Numbered from the stretch's first letter, positions 1 through 28,771 are shown. The stretch: 64,000 nt of DNA from Breviolum minutum Mf 1.05b.01 (GCA_000507305.1 DF239924.1:40970-104969); one strand, 5' to 3'. Translations and numbers: made by a program. The notes: generated by a model not told the origin, from the sequence alone.

Positions 1-108
1 GATGATGATGATGATGATGATGATGATGACGATGACGATGACAATGGTGATGATGACGATGATGATGACGATGATGATGATGATGATGACGATGACGATG
101 ACGATGAC

Positions 109-176
<68 letters not shown>

Positions 177-217
177 CGGTGACGGTGACGATGACGATGA
201 TGACGATGAACATTTTG
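1..217. repeat. GAT/GAC trinucleotide microsatellite
   Basis: An almost uninterrupted run of GAT with interspersed GAC and GGT units. It opens reading frames of poly-Met, poly-Asp and similar, which I take as artefacts of the repeat. It lies directly upstream of the first recognisable exon. Confidence 0.95.
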
Positions 218-283
218 AAACCTCTCTATCCGAGGATTTGAAGATTTGGGATTCACTGAAGCCACGCATTTGTCACTTCGCAG

Positions 284-18658
<18,375 letters not shown>

Positions 18659-19049
18659 CTTCCAGAAATTCATGCATTTCAAAAGGGGGCATTTGAAGGG
18701 GGTCTGACAAGTGCCAAGAATGTTATATATATTTTTCCCTTATTTCAAATCTTCTGGAGGATGAAGCCTGTAGTAGGCACCAAGTGTTTGTTCTTAAGAA
18801 ATTGGCACGTTTTCCAGAACTCTTCTGTCACAAAACCCCTATCATTTTGAGCCAACAACATCGTAGTTTTGGCCCCAGGGCAACTGCGTTTCGGCTTTCT
18901 TCAGGACGAATTTCAAATTCCGTCCCTCACGTTAAACCCCACGATTTTTGGGACCACGAAAAAATTCCAGCATGCACACAACGTACATGGCTGGGCAAAA
19001 ATTCGAATTTTGATGCCCCGCAACAACTGGATTCATCGGGGTTGTGCAG

Positions 19050-19146
19050 GGCCACTTCGGTGCCGAAGACAAAAAACTCTGCATTCGACTCGAAGGATGT
19101 GGAAAAAATGGCCTCAAAAAACTCGATGGATAATTGGGGACGGCCA
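19050..19146 (+). CDS. Candidate exon, gene 2
   Basis: Acceptor GTGCAG; the donor is the GTACTG start of a family A element. One frame reads ATSVPKTKNSAFDSKDVEK, then MASKNSMDNW. A second frame (HFGAEDKKLCIRLEG) is also open. Confidence 0.45.
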
Positions 19147-21751
19147 GTACTGTTGATGGTTCAGAAATCCCAAGGCCAACCACCTGGAATCTATACACCT
19201 TGTAAATGATGGGATAACCTACCTACCAACTGGTGATGGCCAGATTTCGTGACCCATCAACAGTATGGCAGGTATTGATCTATATAGAAATTTCAACTCA
19301 AGCTTGTAATCAGCCAAAGCACTGTGAAAATTGATGGATGTGCTCCCCAATTTTTCTTTAGGGGGGACTCCACTAAATTTCTCTGAGTGATGGTTTCAAA
19401 TATTTTGTATTTTCACCCATTATTTGGCGGAAAGCTCCAATTTGACGAGCATATCTTTCAAAGGGGTTGGTTCAACCACCAACCAACAATTGTTTCAATT
19501 CTAATTGCATATGCCAAAATTTCAAACCTTGGCCTTCGGTAGCTCCAAACTGGAAGCTGATAGCTCATGGACTGGTGGCTTCATCCACCCGGAATCGACC
19601 TGGAATTGCAAAATGATTTTCCTCCCCCAAAAAAATCTGGGTAGATTATAGCAATGGTGGTGAAAAGTATTGAAAGGTAAGGGAAGGGTCCCCAAAATAC
19701 CCGAAACATTCGGGTTCAGGAATTATTCAAAAAAATTGACCAGATGATTCAATCTAACTTTTGTGAAGGTTTCCTAAGAGTTTTTTTCTTGTCTAAGAAA
19801 AGGGGGGTCACTGGGAATATTTCTTTTTCGAACACCCTTAGGGACCCGAAGCTTCCAGACAAACCAATAGGTTCAACTATAGGGAAGGATTTCCCACATC
19901 TTTTCGGAGTCTCTATAGGAAACTTGGGGAACCTGCCAGAAAAAACGATTGAATTCCCCCAACTAAAACGGGCGTTTTTGACGGGTGGGACACATGGCCT
20001 AAAACGCACTCAACGTTGGGGCCTCGTTCGACCCGTTCAGCTGTCTATGGCTATGGGAAAGGTTGACCTGACTAGAGGATCCGGCTAATGTAAGGGAAAG
20101 AACACACCTCCAAAAGAGCCTTATAAGGTAGAGTACCTCCACTTGTAGGTACCTGACTGAAACGTTTGGTAGATTTGGATTTAGCAAAAAATGACACTAG
20201 ATAGTTTGGGTGGGGGTCCAAAACTCTGGTTCACAGTGGGTAGCCATGTCGTCTATTCACTTTTTTTTGATGAAGGGAAGTTCCGTTTTTTTAACATTCA
20301 CTAGATTTCCACTGATTTTCCAGCGTTTAAGCAGGTACCAAGCGATAGTTTTTTTGAACACTTGGCCATACACGAGTCTAGTTTTTTCTCTATGTCTTTC
20401 CTCCAGAATTCTTCTACCAAGGCAGAAAAAACAAGAAGAATTGGAAGCTGCCGCACGAAATGCTATCCAAGAACTCCAGTATCTTGGCCTGGTTTAGAGA
20501 TCATGCTGGTACTACGAAATCTTGCACCAGTTACGGAGAATGTCCCATTTCGTTTAGGGTTTAATAGACAACAGCTGGTGCAGGATTTCTTCCATCAACA
20601 GTAGGGATGGATGACATTGATGATCTTAAACAGCTGAAAGTGCCTTCGTTGAGGAATCGACACAAGAATCTACGGCATTTTTTGTGTGGTGGCAATATAC
20701 GTATCTTTGAACACAAATTTAGGATTAAGAGGGACCCAATACAGTTTTGCTCGCATTTCTCGCTGGGAAATATATAACAGTCTTTTCCAGTGTGACATTT
20801 TTGAGTAATGTCAACCCCCGATTAATAGACCCCTATAGTGATTATTAAGAGGGATACCCCCAAAAGTGATAAATCCCTTTAAAATGGGAACCCCCCCAAT
20901 TAAACAACCATGGGGTTTATTAATCCGGGGTCAACATTATTCTGGAATCTTGAGAGAATACCATGAAACCCTCGGGAGAGACCCAGTGCTGTTCTTTGAA
21001 GTGGCCACTTGTCAGAAGCCTTCAATGCGGGTCAACGCGGGGAAGGATCCTGGTTTTTTGGGGTCATATGGGTGTTTCCAAAAATAGGGGTACCCCAAAA
21101 TGGATGGTTCATAATATAAAACCTTGTTAGAATGGATGATTTGGGGGTACCACCATTTTAGGAAACCCCCATATATCCTATCCAAATAATGGTAGGGCAT
21201 TGTACAACCCATTCCAAGGATGAACACTGACACTGCTCATGCTCCTTGTTGAATTCTTGAAGTACTTGCACTTCCCTAAAATGAGCATAAAACCTTTCAG
21301 AACTCTTTTTACGCTAAATCGGACCTATATCTACAACCACAAATGCTGGATTTTCCAGCCTATCTGCAACATTGTTGTGAATTTGTGGATTCAATGATTT
21401 TCACTGGATGAGTTTGATGTGTAAAAAATCGCCATCAATAAATCAAAATCTAGAAATCTCAAAGCTGCAAAGTAGATTGTCGATTTTGTGGAGAGATGGA
21501 ACAGCTACAACAGTGGTCATTAAATAATTGTCCATTTTTTGGGGATTCAAACTTGATGCACATGTAGTATGCTCATTTTGAGGGATTTCCCCAAAAGATA
21601 GTGCATGAAGTTTGGGTTGGCAATATAATGACACATGTAAAAAACAAAAAGACAACTCGGTGCGAATTCCACCAGAAAACACACTGGATGAAACAACACA
21701 GACAGACATCAGCGCCGCAAATTTCTTACCCCCGGAAAAAGAGTGGCCTGC

Positions 21752-21783
<32 letters not shown>

Positions 21784-21879
21784 GGGTCATGGACCACTGA
21801 TTATCTAAGGACTTTAGTGACCTCTGCAGAGGCTGGACTCAAGGAGTGGGTGGAGGATATGAAGGATGTGGCTGCTTAA
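19050..21879 (+). CDS. Gene 2 model: small acidic helical protein (span)
   Basis: Candidate exons at 19050, 20426, 20605, 20951 and 21830 join with matching phase at several junctions and end at TAA 21877-21879. The product looks helical and has no domain I recognise. The start codon was not found; in dinoflagellates the mRNA 5' end would be set by spliced-leader addition. A possible ATG at about 19510 (MPKFQTLAFGSSKLEADSS) precedes a 47-codon ORF but has no clear splice link. Confidence 0.4.
19147..19271. repeat. Family A element occupying an intron
   Basis: It starts 'gtactgttgatggttcag' and ends 'ccatcaacagtatggcag'. Its own first GT and last AG can serve as splice sites. Confidence 0.7.
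19385..19492. repeat. Family C element
   Basis: 'gatggtttcaaatattttgt' and 'ggttggttcaaccaccaacc' around 'ctccaatttgacgagcat'. Confidence 0.65.
20426..20486 (+). CDS. Exon, gene 2, helical
   Basis: Acceptor AGGCAG. Reads KKQEELEAAARNAIQELQYL. A GC donor leaves one base that joins 20605 in phase. Read through, the frame stops at 20495-20497. The frame is open back to 20407. Confidence 0.6.
20514..20604. repeat. Family A element, right arm gives the acceptor
   Basis: Interior 'gggtttaatagacaacagct' and right arm 'ttccatcaacagtag'. Its AG at 20603-20604 precedes the exon at 20605. Confidence 0.65.
20605..20639 (+). CDS. Exon, gene 2, acidic
   Basis: Two bases complete Gly, then MDDIDDLKQLK; donor GTGCCT, phase 0. 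Confidence 0.5.
20951..21052 (+). CDS. Exon, gene 2
   Basis: Reads EYHETLGRDPVLFFEVATCQ, then KPSMRVNAGKDP. Donor GTTTTT, phase 1, which fits the terminal exon. The left edge is uncertain. Confidence 0.55.
21066..21176. repeat. Family B element
   Basis: Arms 'atgggtgtttcc' and 'ggaaacccccat'; interior 'ccaaaatggatggttcataa' and 'atggatgatttgggggtacc'. Confidence 0.85.
21540..21646. repeat. Family N element
   Basis: 'ggggattcaaacttgatgc', 'tgagggatttccccaaaa' and 'gggttggcaatataatgaca'. Confidence 0.6.
21749..21782. repeat. TTG microsatellite
   Basis: Eleven TTG units just upstream of the last exon of gene 2. Confidence 0.9.
21830..21879 (+). CDS. Terminal exon, gene 2
   Basis: Acceptor TCTGCAG. 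AG completes a Glu codon from 21052, then AGLKEWVEDMKDVAA and TAA. Confidence 0.65.
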
Positions 21880-22085
21880 AAGTGATGGGATTGCTTGGAT
21901 GTTACCCTCCCCGAAACTAGTAGTTTCGCCCCTAGAAAGATCTCAAACTTATATGAATCTGATGTTTTCAATTCTTTGTTTTTGTTTGGGGGTGAATTTC
22001 AAAGGACTTTCGAAACATTCGCAGCTCCAATGAGGTTATTTTTGGGGATGCTTCAGTGGCAAGGTTAGTTTTATAGTTTATAGGG

Positions 22086-22194
22086 CTAGTTGGTGATTTC
22101 AAACATTTTTAATTTTCACCCCAAACTTTGGGGAAGATGAACCCATTGTGACGAGCATATTTTTCAGATGGGTTGGTTCAACCACCAACCAGTA
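22086..22194. repeat. Family C element
   Basis: Arms 'ctagttggtgatttcaaac' and 'ggttcaaccaccaaccagt'. Confidence 0.75.
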
Positions 22195-22279
22195 GGTTAC
22201 TCCCCTTGTAAAAATGAACGCCTTCTGATTTACAACAGCGTCTCAGCAGCAGATAGTTGAACGTCCATATTTCCTACAG

Positions 22280-22378
22280 CTCGGTCGATGCAACAAAATC
22301 CATCGAAAAATCCGCGGTGACAGGCGGCGGCTGAAGGAGCCCACTATACAGCGGCTCCTTTGGTCTGGGGGCCGAGAG
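22280..22378 (+). CDS. Exon, basic, weakly histone-H4-like
   Basis: Acceptor CTACAG; donor GTTTTT; phase 0 to 0, 33 codons. It reads LGRCNKIHRKIRGDRRRLK, then EPTIQRLLWSGGRE. The spacing P-x-I-x-R-L-x-x-x-G-G and an upstream HRK recall the first helix and loop of histone H4 (HRK ... KPAIRRLARRGG). No exon with the rest of the H4 fold was found, so a chance likeness is quite possible. Confidence 0.45.
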
Positions 22379-22741
22379 GTTTTTTGGTTGGTTTGTTTTT
22401 TATTTAGAAACCTTGCAGACTCAGAAAACGAAATGGCTGGAAAAGCACCTAATTTTTAATAGGAGATACATCTTCATTCATGCTTGTTTTTCCAGTGTCA
22501 TGTTGGTTTTCGGGGGGTGTTTTCTCAAATGTTGTTTTGTATTGTTTTTTTGGAGGTTGTGAACAAACTGGGTGGGGAGAAAGTCTTCATTCTTTTATTT
22601 GGTATACTTTTGGAACCACTTCCCTGTATTTTTTAATGACCTGGTCGTTTGTTTCTCGCCAGCATAGAGTATAGGGACTCGTGGACAACCGGACGACATG
22701 ACTTTTTGATATAGTCATATGAAATATTTGATATTGATCAG

Positions 22742-22967
22742 AGAATCATAGTAATTATCATATCAGATAGTAGAACTTAGTATCATATCATATCATATCA
22801 TATCATATCACATCATATCATATCATCTCATATCATCTCATATATCATATCATATCATATCATATCATATCATATCATATATCATATATCATATATCATA
22901 TATCATATATCATATATCATATATCATATATCATATCATATCATATATCATATCATATCATATCATG
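22742..22967. repeat. ATATC pentamer satellite
   Basis: Tandem 'atatc'/'atcat' units, partly compounded to 'atatatc'. Intron or intergenic filler. Confidence 0.9.
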
Positions 22968-23187
22968 CTATCAACAGTTGTTTCGAGACAAAGTTCTTTT
23001 GAGAGTATATGGTACTATGTTTAGGTATACCGCAAAGGGATGTCATTTGATTTTTTTTTAAACGTTAGCATTTGGAATAGTTTCAGGAATATTCCATACG
23101 ACCCTTGCCACGAACTAAAATACGGCCCCCTTCTCTATGGCACTTTTTTTTGAGGGCACGTTCTGTTTCCGAAAAGGTGGAATATAT

Positions 23188-23312
23188 TATTCCATCAAAA
23201 ATTGAATGGGACCTTGCCAACAGACCCCTAAGTAAGTTGCTAGAACTATTAGATACGCAGGTTGAGGGGTCCGTTCAGTGGGTCCTGTTGGAGATTTCTT
23301 GGAATTATTTAC
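23188..23312. repeat. Family L element
   Basis: 'ttccatcaaaaattgaatgg' on the left and 'gtcctgttggagatttcttg' on the right. Also at 41128 and, in the opposite orientation, at 38285. Confidence 0.75.
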
Positions 23313-23395
23313 CACCATGAATCAACATAGATACCAAAAATGGCCATCTTGAAGATAAGAAGTCACCTTTTCCAAGGCCCACGGTTTTTTTTCGG

Positions 23396-23522
23396 GTCCT
23401 GTATCCATGTTATGCGCCTGTAAACTAACATAGCAATGGAACTTTACAGCCTTTGAAGATGTATTTCCGAGTGGAAATGGTAATTTTCCAGCCAGCTATG
23501 TTAGGCAGTTCACCAGAGGGTA
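23396..23522. repeat. Family D element
   Basis: 'cctgtaaactaacatagc' and 'cagccagctatgttag'; right end 'caccagagggta'. Confidence 0.65.
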
Positions 23523-23596
23523 GTACACCCGGCATTCGGGTGTTCACCTGCAAATGCCTCAAAAAAGTCACATTTCTTTAGAGATGTAAACTTCAG

Positions 23597-23635
23597 AAAT
23601 CCAAGGCTGGAGACGCTGAAATGGAGGATGTGGAG
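23597..23635 (+). CDS. Exon, gene 3, acidic
   Basis: Acceptor CTTCAG; donor GTTCGA; phase 0 to 0, KSKAGDAEMEDVE. Confidence 0.55.
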
Positions 23636-23827
23636 GTTCGAGGGATGGGTTCGGTCATTATGAATCATTGCAAAGATCCACAATGCTCTGACCAGGACTT
23701 TACTGATAGCACGACACAGGATATCTTTTTTTGGCCCGAATTTCACTTAAAAGTCTTACTTGGATCATCTTCTTGATCCAAATTGACTTCGGCATATTGT
23801 TGATGCAATTTTCCAACTGTACTACAG

Positions 23828-24057
23828 CCTTTGGAAGGCATGTTCATTCAACAACGAAAAACTCCCCCCAAAAAACTGGCTGGGAACGACAACAACGATT
23901 CAACCGGCTGTTGGGTATTGAAAACCGAAAACCCGAGTCGCGTCACCTAAAAGTTGGAATCAAGCCGCCACAGATGGTACCAAGCCAAGCCGGATCTAAA
24001 TTATTGGTGAAACCACGGTTTGGTAGCTTGATTACAACCCTGGAAAATAACCTGGAC
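23828..24057 (+). CDS. Exon(s), gene 3, two candidate frames
   Basis: Acceptor TACAG. In phase 0 it reads PLEGMFIQQRKTPPKKLAG, then NDNNDSTGCW, with a GT donor at 23915, which fits the previous exon. The other frame stays open to 24057 (ERQQRFNRLLGIE, later KPRFGSLITTLENNLD), where a family E element supplies GTTTAA as donor. I could not decide between them. Confidence 0.45.
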
Positions 24058-24167
24058 GTTTAACAGCGAGTTTACCCCTGAAAAATGATGGGACTGGAAG
24101 ACGATCCGGCTTTCTTTTGGGGTCCCTTTTGTACATTTTCAGGGGCGAAATGTTAAATTTCTGGGGA
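24058..24167. repeat. Family E element, left end at a possible donor
   Basis: 'gtttaacagcgag', 'cccctgaaaaatgatggga' and, on the right, 'ttttcaggggcgaaatgtta'. Confidence 0.7.
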
Positions 24168-24445
24168 GTAAATCACTACAAGTGGAACATCATCTTACTA
24201 AGCCTCTGTTTGGATGTGTCTCAAACAAAAAACGAGAGAAGTTCCCTGTGTCCCAAAGAGCAGGTTGATTTACACCTCTGAAACCGAACGGCTAGATACC
24301 CCTGAAACATAGCAATGCTTGAAAGGAAACAACTTGTCCAAATCACCATGTTTAGTACTCCGAAACGTCTTCCATCCACCTCGTTTTTTTTGGGGGTTCT
24401 ATCTTGATCCATGTTAATTGCTGCAGGGTCTCCATTTTCTTCCAG

Positions 24446-24490
24446 ACGTTTGCAAGGTCTTGAAGCTTTGCAGAAAGGTCGAGAAGACAG
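24446..24490 (+). CDS. Exon, gene 3
   Basis: Acceptor TTCCAG; donor GTATGG. VCKVLKLCRKVEKT leaves one base that joins 24661 (DPVSQ) in phase. A second frame, RLQGLEALQKGRED, is also open. Confidence 0.45.
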
Positions 24491-24660
24491 GTATGGAAAC
24501 TCAGCAGTTTTGGCAGTTTGCTGTCCTTGCAACTCCCAACACCCCAAAAGTGGGCTTGGATTTGTTTCTAAGGTGATTCTACTACCCCCCGGGGAGGTAC
24601 TAGTACCTTCTTAGTACCTACCCTTCCTCATCAAACATTCATCACCTTTTGTTTTGCAGA

Positions 24661-24699
24661 TCCTGTGTCTCAAATACTAATAGCCTCCCGGCATCCAAC
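24661..24699 (+). CDS. Exon start, gene 3, running into the inserted block
   Basis: Acceptor TTTGCAG. It completes Asp, then PVSQILIASRHP. The frame stays open to 25033, but from about 24700 composition and style change, so the true exon edge is unclear. Confidence 0.35.
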
Positions 24700-26037
24700 T
24701 GTGCATCATGGCCTCATTCTCCGTGTGTGGCCGGGTACAAGTTCAAGGAAGCCAGGTAGCCAAGCAACCCTAACTTTGGATCTGCCAAGGGACGATGCAC
24801 CCGAAGTAGAGGTGACCATGTCCCGGCCAAAGACTGACGACATCATGGCAAAGATCGTAGCAGGCAGGGGCAAAGCAACAAAAAATACCGCAACAAATGT
24901 TGCAAAATGGAGAGTCCATGTCACATGCGTTAAAACCCCAAAACACGTCTTAAAGGTTCTCAAAAAAAAAAACGTCGAAAAGGTCCTGCAAAATGTTCGC
25001 TTGTGTCTGCAAAGTCCATGTCACATGTTTTAAACCCCAAACCTTGCGCAAGGCAATCTGTCTGTACATCCAAGCCGACTACCCCTCGCCAAGAAACAGA
25101 TCACCAATGCGATGAACAATGTCCAACGGATGTTGCGATTGCAAGGTGGGACAGCTGGCGAGTGGAATGTCCGCGCCGAACTTCGTTTGGCAGAACTGCT
25201 GGGCAAGCCGATCGTCATGAAGAGTGGTGCGCGTGAAGACAAGAAGCCTTGGTCATCAAAGACAAGCCTCCGTCCTTGTCAGGGCCCAGCAGTTCCTCTT
25301 CGTCTGAGTCTTCGTCTGAAGAGGACAAGCCAGATCAGGCCCATGTTCACCCGGTTGGCGAAGGGCAAAATCCCTGGACAACTTTCGTCACCGCGTGGGC
25401 TTGGTGCAGGAGCATGAACCGCTATAGCGGGTTCGGAAAGGTTCAGGATTACATTGCCCAAGTGAATGGAGAGATTGAAGCTTCATGTGCCCAAGACGGG
25501 TAGAAATCGCCAAGTTATCAAAAGACCAGCCTCTACCAAGAAGAAAGACTGGAAGCGGGTACCTTATATGTCCGAGATCTTGAAGCAGATGAAGAAGCTG
25601 CAAGGGCAATGGACCATGATGGTTCGTGACTGAGCTTTGAAGCATTCTCACAGTAGTAGATGAATTCCTGTGAGCCTGCCTTTGCAACACAGGGCTGGCC
25701 ATGATGATGCCTGAACGAGCTCCGAAGCATTCTGCCTTGACACAGTATTTGTAGGGCTACTGTGTCTGCGAAGTTGAATTCCTTTGAGCCTGCCTCTACA
25801 ACACGGGGCGATGTGACAATGGAAAAAGGATTAGCTGAGCTAAGTATTCTGTGCCAGCGCCTCTGCAACCGCTGCTTTCAAGTTCACGCAAGTGTTTGTC
25901 TGGTTGCCATATGATCAGCTTCTCCTTTATGATGCGTTGCCGTCTTGCACGTTTTCCAGTAGCCTTTTGTTCATATCGTCTCTGTCCCTGTAGCCATTTG
26001 CGCTGCTCGATGCGATAGACATCTTGCTGTCTTCACC
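24700..26037 (+). mobile_element. Inserted GC-richer, processed-cDNA-like block upstream of the transposase
   Basis: It has none of the inverted-repeat families seen elsewhere. Shifted, broken frames look once-coding: MNNVQRMLRLQGG, then AELRLAELLGKPIVMK; a Ser/Glu-rich stretch ending SEEDK; and PWTTFVTAWAW. Two diverged tandem pieces occur ('tcctgtgagcctgcc' at 25665 and 'tcctttgagcctgcc' at 25783). No target-site duplication was found. The coding origin is not recognised. Confidence 0.5.
25957..26011 (+). other. Two candidate dinoflagellate spliced-leader relics
   Basis: The leader known in dinoflagellates ends ...CCGTAGCCATTTTGGCTCAAG (20 of its bases: CGTAGCCATTTTGGCTCAAG). At 25990 the window has GTAGCCATTT followed by GCGCT. 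At 25959 it has GTAGCC and TTTTG. The second lies 48 bases before the transposase ATG at 26038. Both are degenerate. Relic leaders in tandem are what re-inserted trans-spliced mRNAs leave behind. Confidence 0.45.
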
Positions 26038-27125
26038 ATGGCCAAATTCAACCAGTTTCCAGAGCCAAAGCGCGGCAAGGTTCGGGCTGTCTTGAAGAGA
26101 CCTGCAGCTATGAAGACCAAGAAGTGGAACAAGACCAAGTACACGCGAGAGAGACCAGAGGTTGGACCGGAAGGCTTGCGTATGGACCGCGCTGCATGGA
26201 CACGATCCCTGGCAGACCTTCTCACCGCATCAGATGCAGACATCTGTCGAATCTTGTTGGAGGATGGGCTCTGTGTAACTTGTGTCACTTGAAGGCAAGA
26301 CATGCCCTTCTTGTGGCCAAGGCCCTTTGTCCAAAGTCTCTGCTACCCGAGGTGAGGGTCTGCCCAAGCTTCGATGCACTGCAAAGCGCTGCCATGTCTA
26401 AGCGCCACCACTCTACAAATACGGGCCGCCTTGTTGTTCTCCTCAACAATGTGTCCCATGGGGTCATTCATCGTCTGCTCGACATCAATCACAAGGCCAC
26501 GAGGACATGGAGAAGCGCCTGTGCTACCTTCGCAAAGAATGGGTGGATGCAAAAGAAAAAAAGAGAAGCTGATTGACTTCGGTGCTGGGAGACGTGGAAG
26601 CTGATGAGACAACCTTCGATCGAAAGCACATGGGGCAGCTAGCGTCAGATCTAACCACACCTATTGCATGGGAGCAATGGTGAGGCATAGTGAAGCGCGG
26701 CAACCCAAAAACCCTGGTCTTGTCTCGCCTCGCGCCCAAGGAATCTAGGTGCAAGGTCTGAGGCGTTTTGCAGGACAATGGTGTACATTGCAAAAGCGAG
26801 TGAAGGTCGATGGAAAATGGCGTTGGAAGAGGCCTATACTTTCGTTCGCCTCGTGACCCACTCCATTCCCGGCGCCAAAAAGAAGATCACAGTGAAGGCA
26901 GGGGCCCAAGTCATTGACAGAGCCTGGAGATTCTTGAAAGAAAGAATCAACGTCAACCAGGCCTGTAGAGTAGGATCTTCTCTGCTTCGTGCCAAGCTGC
27001 GGTCTGCCCAGTACCAATACTGGTACAAAAATAACGACCTTTGATCAGCCGCTTTGCGAGCTTTGCTCGCGGAAGATGACAAAGCTCCTGGCGCCTTGAC
27101 ATCTGCCTCTGTTTGGAAAACAAAA
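26038..27125 (+). pseudogene. IS1595/Merlin-type (ISXO2-like) DDE transposase pseudogene
   Basis: From the ATG: FPEPKRGKVRAVLKRPAAMK, then later DRAAWTRSLADLL and DADICRILLEDG. After frameshifts come EDMEKRLCYLRKEW and VEADETTFDR (26595-26625), the first catalytic-acid motif of this family. WEQW then hits an in-frame TGA, followed by GIVKRGNPKTLVLSRLAPKE. Further on are VDGKWRWKRPI, KAGAQVIDRAWRFLKERINV and LLRAKLRSAQYQYWYKNNDL, then a TGA. The stretch expected to hold the second Asp (an HTD-like motif) is missing. Several frameshifts, two stops and this deletion make it inactive. Family assignment is from motif memory. The single-exon form and leader relics suggest retroposition of an mRNA. 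Confidence 0.75.
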
Positions 27126-27295
27126 AAATGAGTGGTTTCCATCCACCAACCACACTGGCATCTAAAAACAAGAATGAATCGGAATGAACATTTTTCTTCC
27201 ATTTGCCAACCACAACTCTTCAATATCTGGCAAGAACTTTGTCTGCGCCCCTCCCAAACTCACTGTTACGGTGGGTTTGGGGGGGTAGCATATAT

Positions 27296-27335
27296 TATTT
27301 ATATATATATATATATTTCTATATTTTGATATCGA
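27296..27335. repeat. TA dinucleotide repeat
   Basis: 'tatatatatatatatttct' in non-coding sequence. Confidence 0.85.
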
Positions 27336-27341
27336 TCATAT

Positions 27342-27457
27342 TACTGTTGATGGAGGAATCCTAGAGCAGTTGATATGGAGAATGTCCAGTTTTTTTAAAA
27401 AAAGAAATGGGTTTAATAGATAACAGGTGGTCATCCGGATTTCAGCCATCAACAGTA
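27342..27457. repeat. Family A element
   Basis: Arms 'tactgttgatggaggaatcc' and 'ttcagccatcaacagtag'; interior 'gggtttaatagataacaggt'. Confidence 0.85.
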
Positions 27458-27649
27458 GGAGGCCAGGTAAAGAGTTGGACTTTTCTCGAACTTGGTGCAA
27501 CAAAAAGATGGGATGTCATAAAGTGAGACCATGGAGGAGTTTTTCTTTAAATCCATAGAAAAATCCCACCCAAAGCATCCTCTGATGATTAAAAAACGAT
27601 AACAAAAAGTATCCAGAAAAGAACTGCACCTAGCAATTCTTCGTGATCT

Positions 27650-27758
27650 TTGTGGCCCTTTTGGAATGGTTATGTGACACTTTCAAAGGTTGGACAGGTG
27701 ACCTCCAACATTTGGGGATCAAGGTCGGTCACGGCGGCTGAATCACCTGGTCACGGCT
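27650..27758. repeat. Family G element
   Basis: 'gtgacactttcaaaggttgg', 'caggtgacctccaacatttg' and 'ggctgaatcacctggtca'. Confidence 0.75.
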
Positions 27759-28134
27759 ATCATTTTTGGTTGGAAGAAAGAGAGATGAAACTTGAAGACG
27801 GGATGATCTTCTTTGGGAGCCATCAACATCTCATTTATACATGTGGGTTGTTTTTTACACCACAGGTTTTGCCTTTCTTGGACTTGTTTTTTAAGGTGAT
27901 TGTTTATGGATTCTACCGGCGGTAAAGCACCATTTTCCACCACCATGTGGGATAATATTTTTGGAACTTTTTCCAAGCTTCGAAGATTCGCAAATGCAAA
28001 AACGCAGGGTTTACCCCGTTTTGGGAAGGCCTTTCTTCCTTTTTTTTAGTGAGGCTATCTATTCATCCAGGTCCTGTGAAATCACAGGTTTTTTTCGGTT
28101 CTACCTACCGAGGCCAGTCAGCAATGACATCGTG

Positions 28135-28228
28135 CCAGTTATGTACCGATCTGCTGGAAAGTAAGAAAGCCATCATCGAAGAGGTGGAAAGGGTAGAAGG
28201 AGGTTCAGTGGAGAGCAGGGATCATTAA
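28135..28228 (+). CDS. Candidate (terminal) exon, helical
   Basis: The frame reads QLCTDLLESKKAIIEEVER, then VEGGSVESRDH and TAA at 28226-28228. A consensus donor GTAAGA lies inside at 28161, so the exon could instead end there. It may close gene 3 or belong to gene 4. Confidence 0.45.
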
Positions 28229-28231
28229 AAG

Positions 28232-28301
28232 TTATGGTAATTCTGATGGATTTTAACAATGCATTGTTTGGGCTGACAATATAATGACCCCTGTAGAGCA
28301 T
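28232..28301. repeat. Family N element (part)
   Basis: 'tggtaattctgatgga' and 'gggctgacaatataatgacc'. Confidence 0.5.
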
Positions 28302-28733
28302 GGAGAGTGGGGAGAGGCTTAAGTTTGAACTTTACCATTGTCACGACCTCAATTTTTGCATGGGCCTCTCCGTTCCATAAAAAACTTCCTTCTACCACAA
28401 AGTGGGTAGTGTCAACAGCCGTTTTTTTTTTTTGGGGGGGGGGTGGTGGTAGGGTAGCAAAATGGTAACAAAAAAAAATGAAATCTTTGAGCACACAAGA
28501 CACGACAAACAAAAAAAAACGGGCGAATCTCACAAGACTTTGGGAATGGCATCGAAGAAAACGGGACTCGGAAAGATTGGTTAACGAAACCCATCAACTG
28601 AGATTTGTTCTTTTGGTGATTTTTTACGGATTGTTTTATGGTAAATCGCCGCCATCAAAGCACCACCATTTGCGAGACTATGTTTGGAACTTTTTTCCAG
28701 GCATCTTCGATTCGTAAATCAATAAGTCAACAG

Positions 28734-28771
28734 CAAGAATGAGGAGTTTGAAGAACTTTTCGTCAAACAAA
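28734..28771 (+). CDS. Exon, acidic helix
   Basis: Acceptor AACAG. Reads KNEEFEELFVKQ. The donor GTTACCTGGC is the left end of a family G element. Confidence 0.45.

Noticed and set aside
24700-27125. Active transposon
   Set aside because: In-frame stops, frameshifts, loss of the middle catalytic region and no visible terminal repeats.
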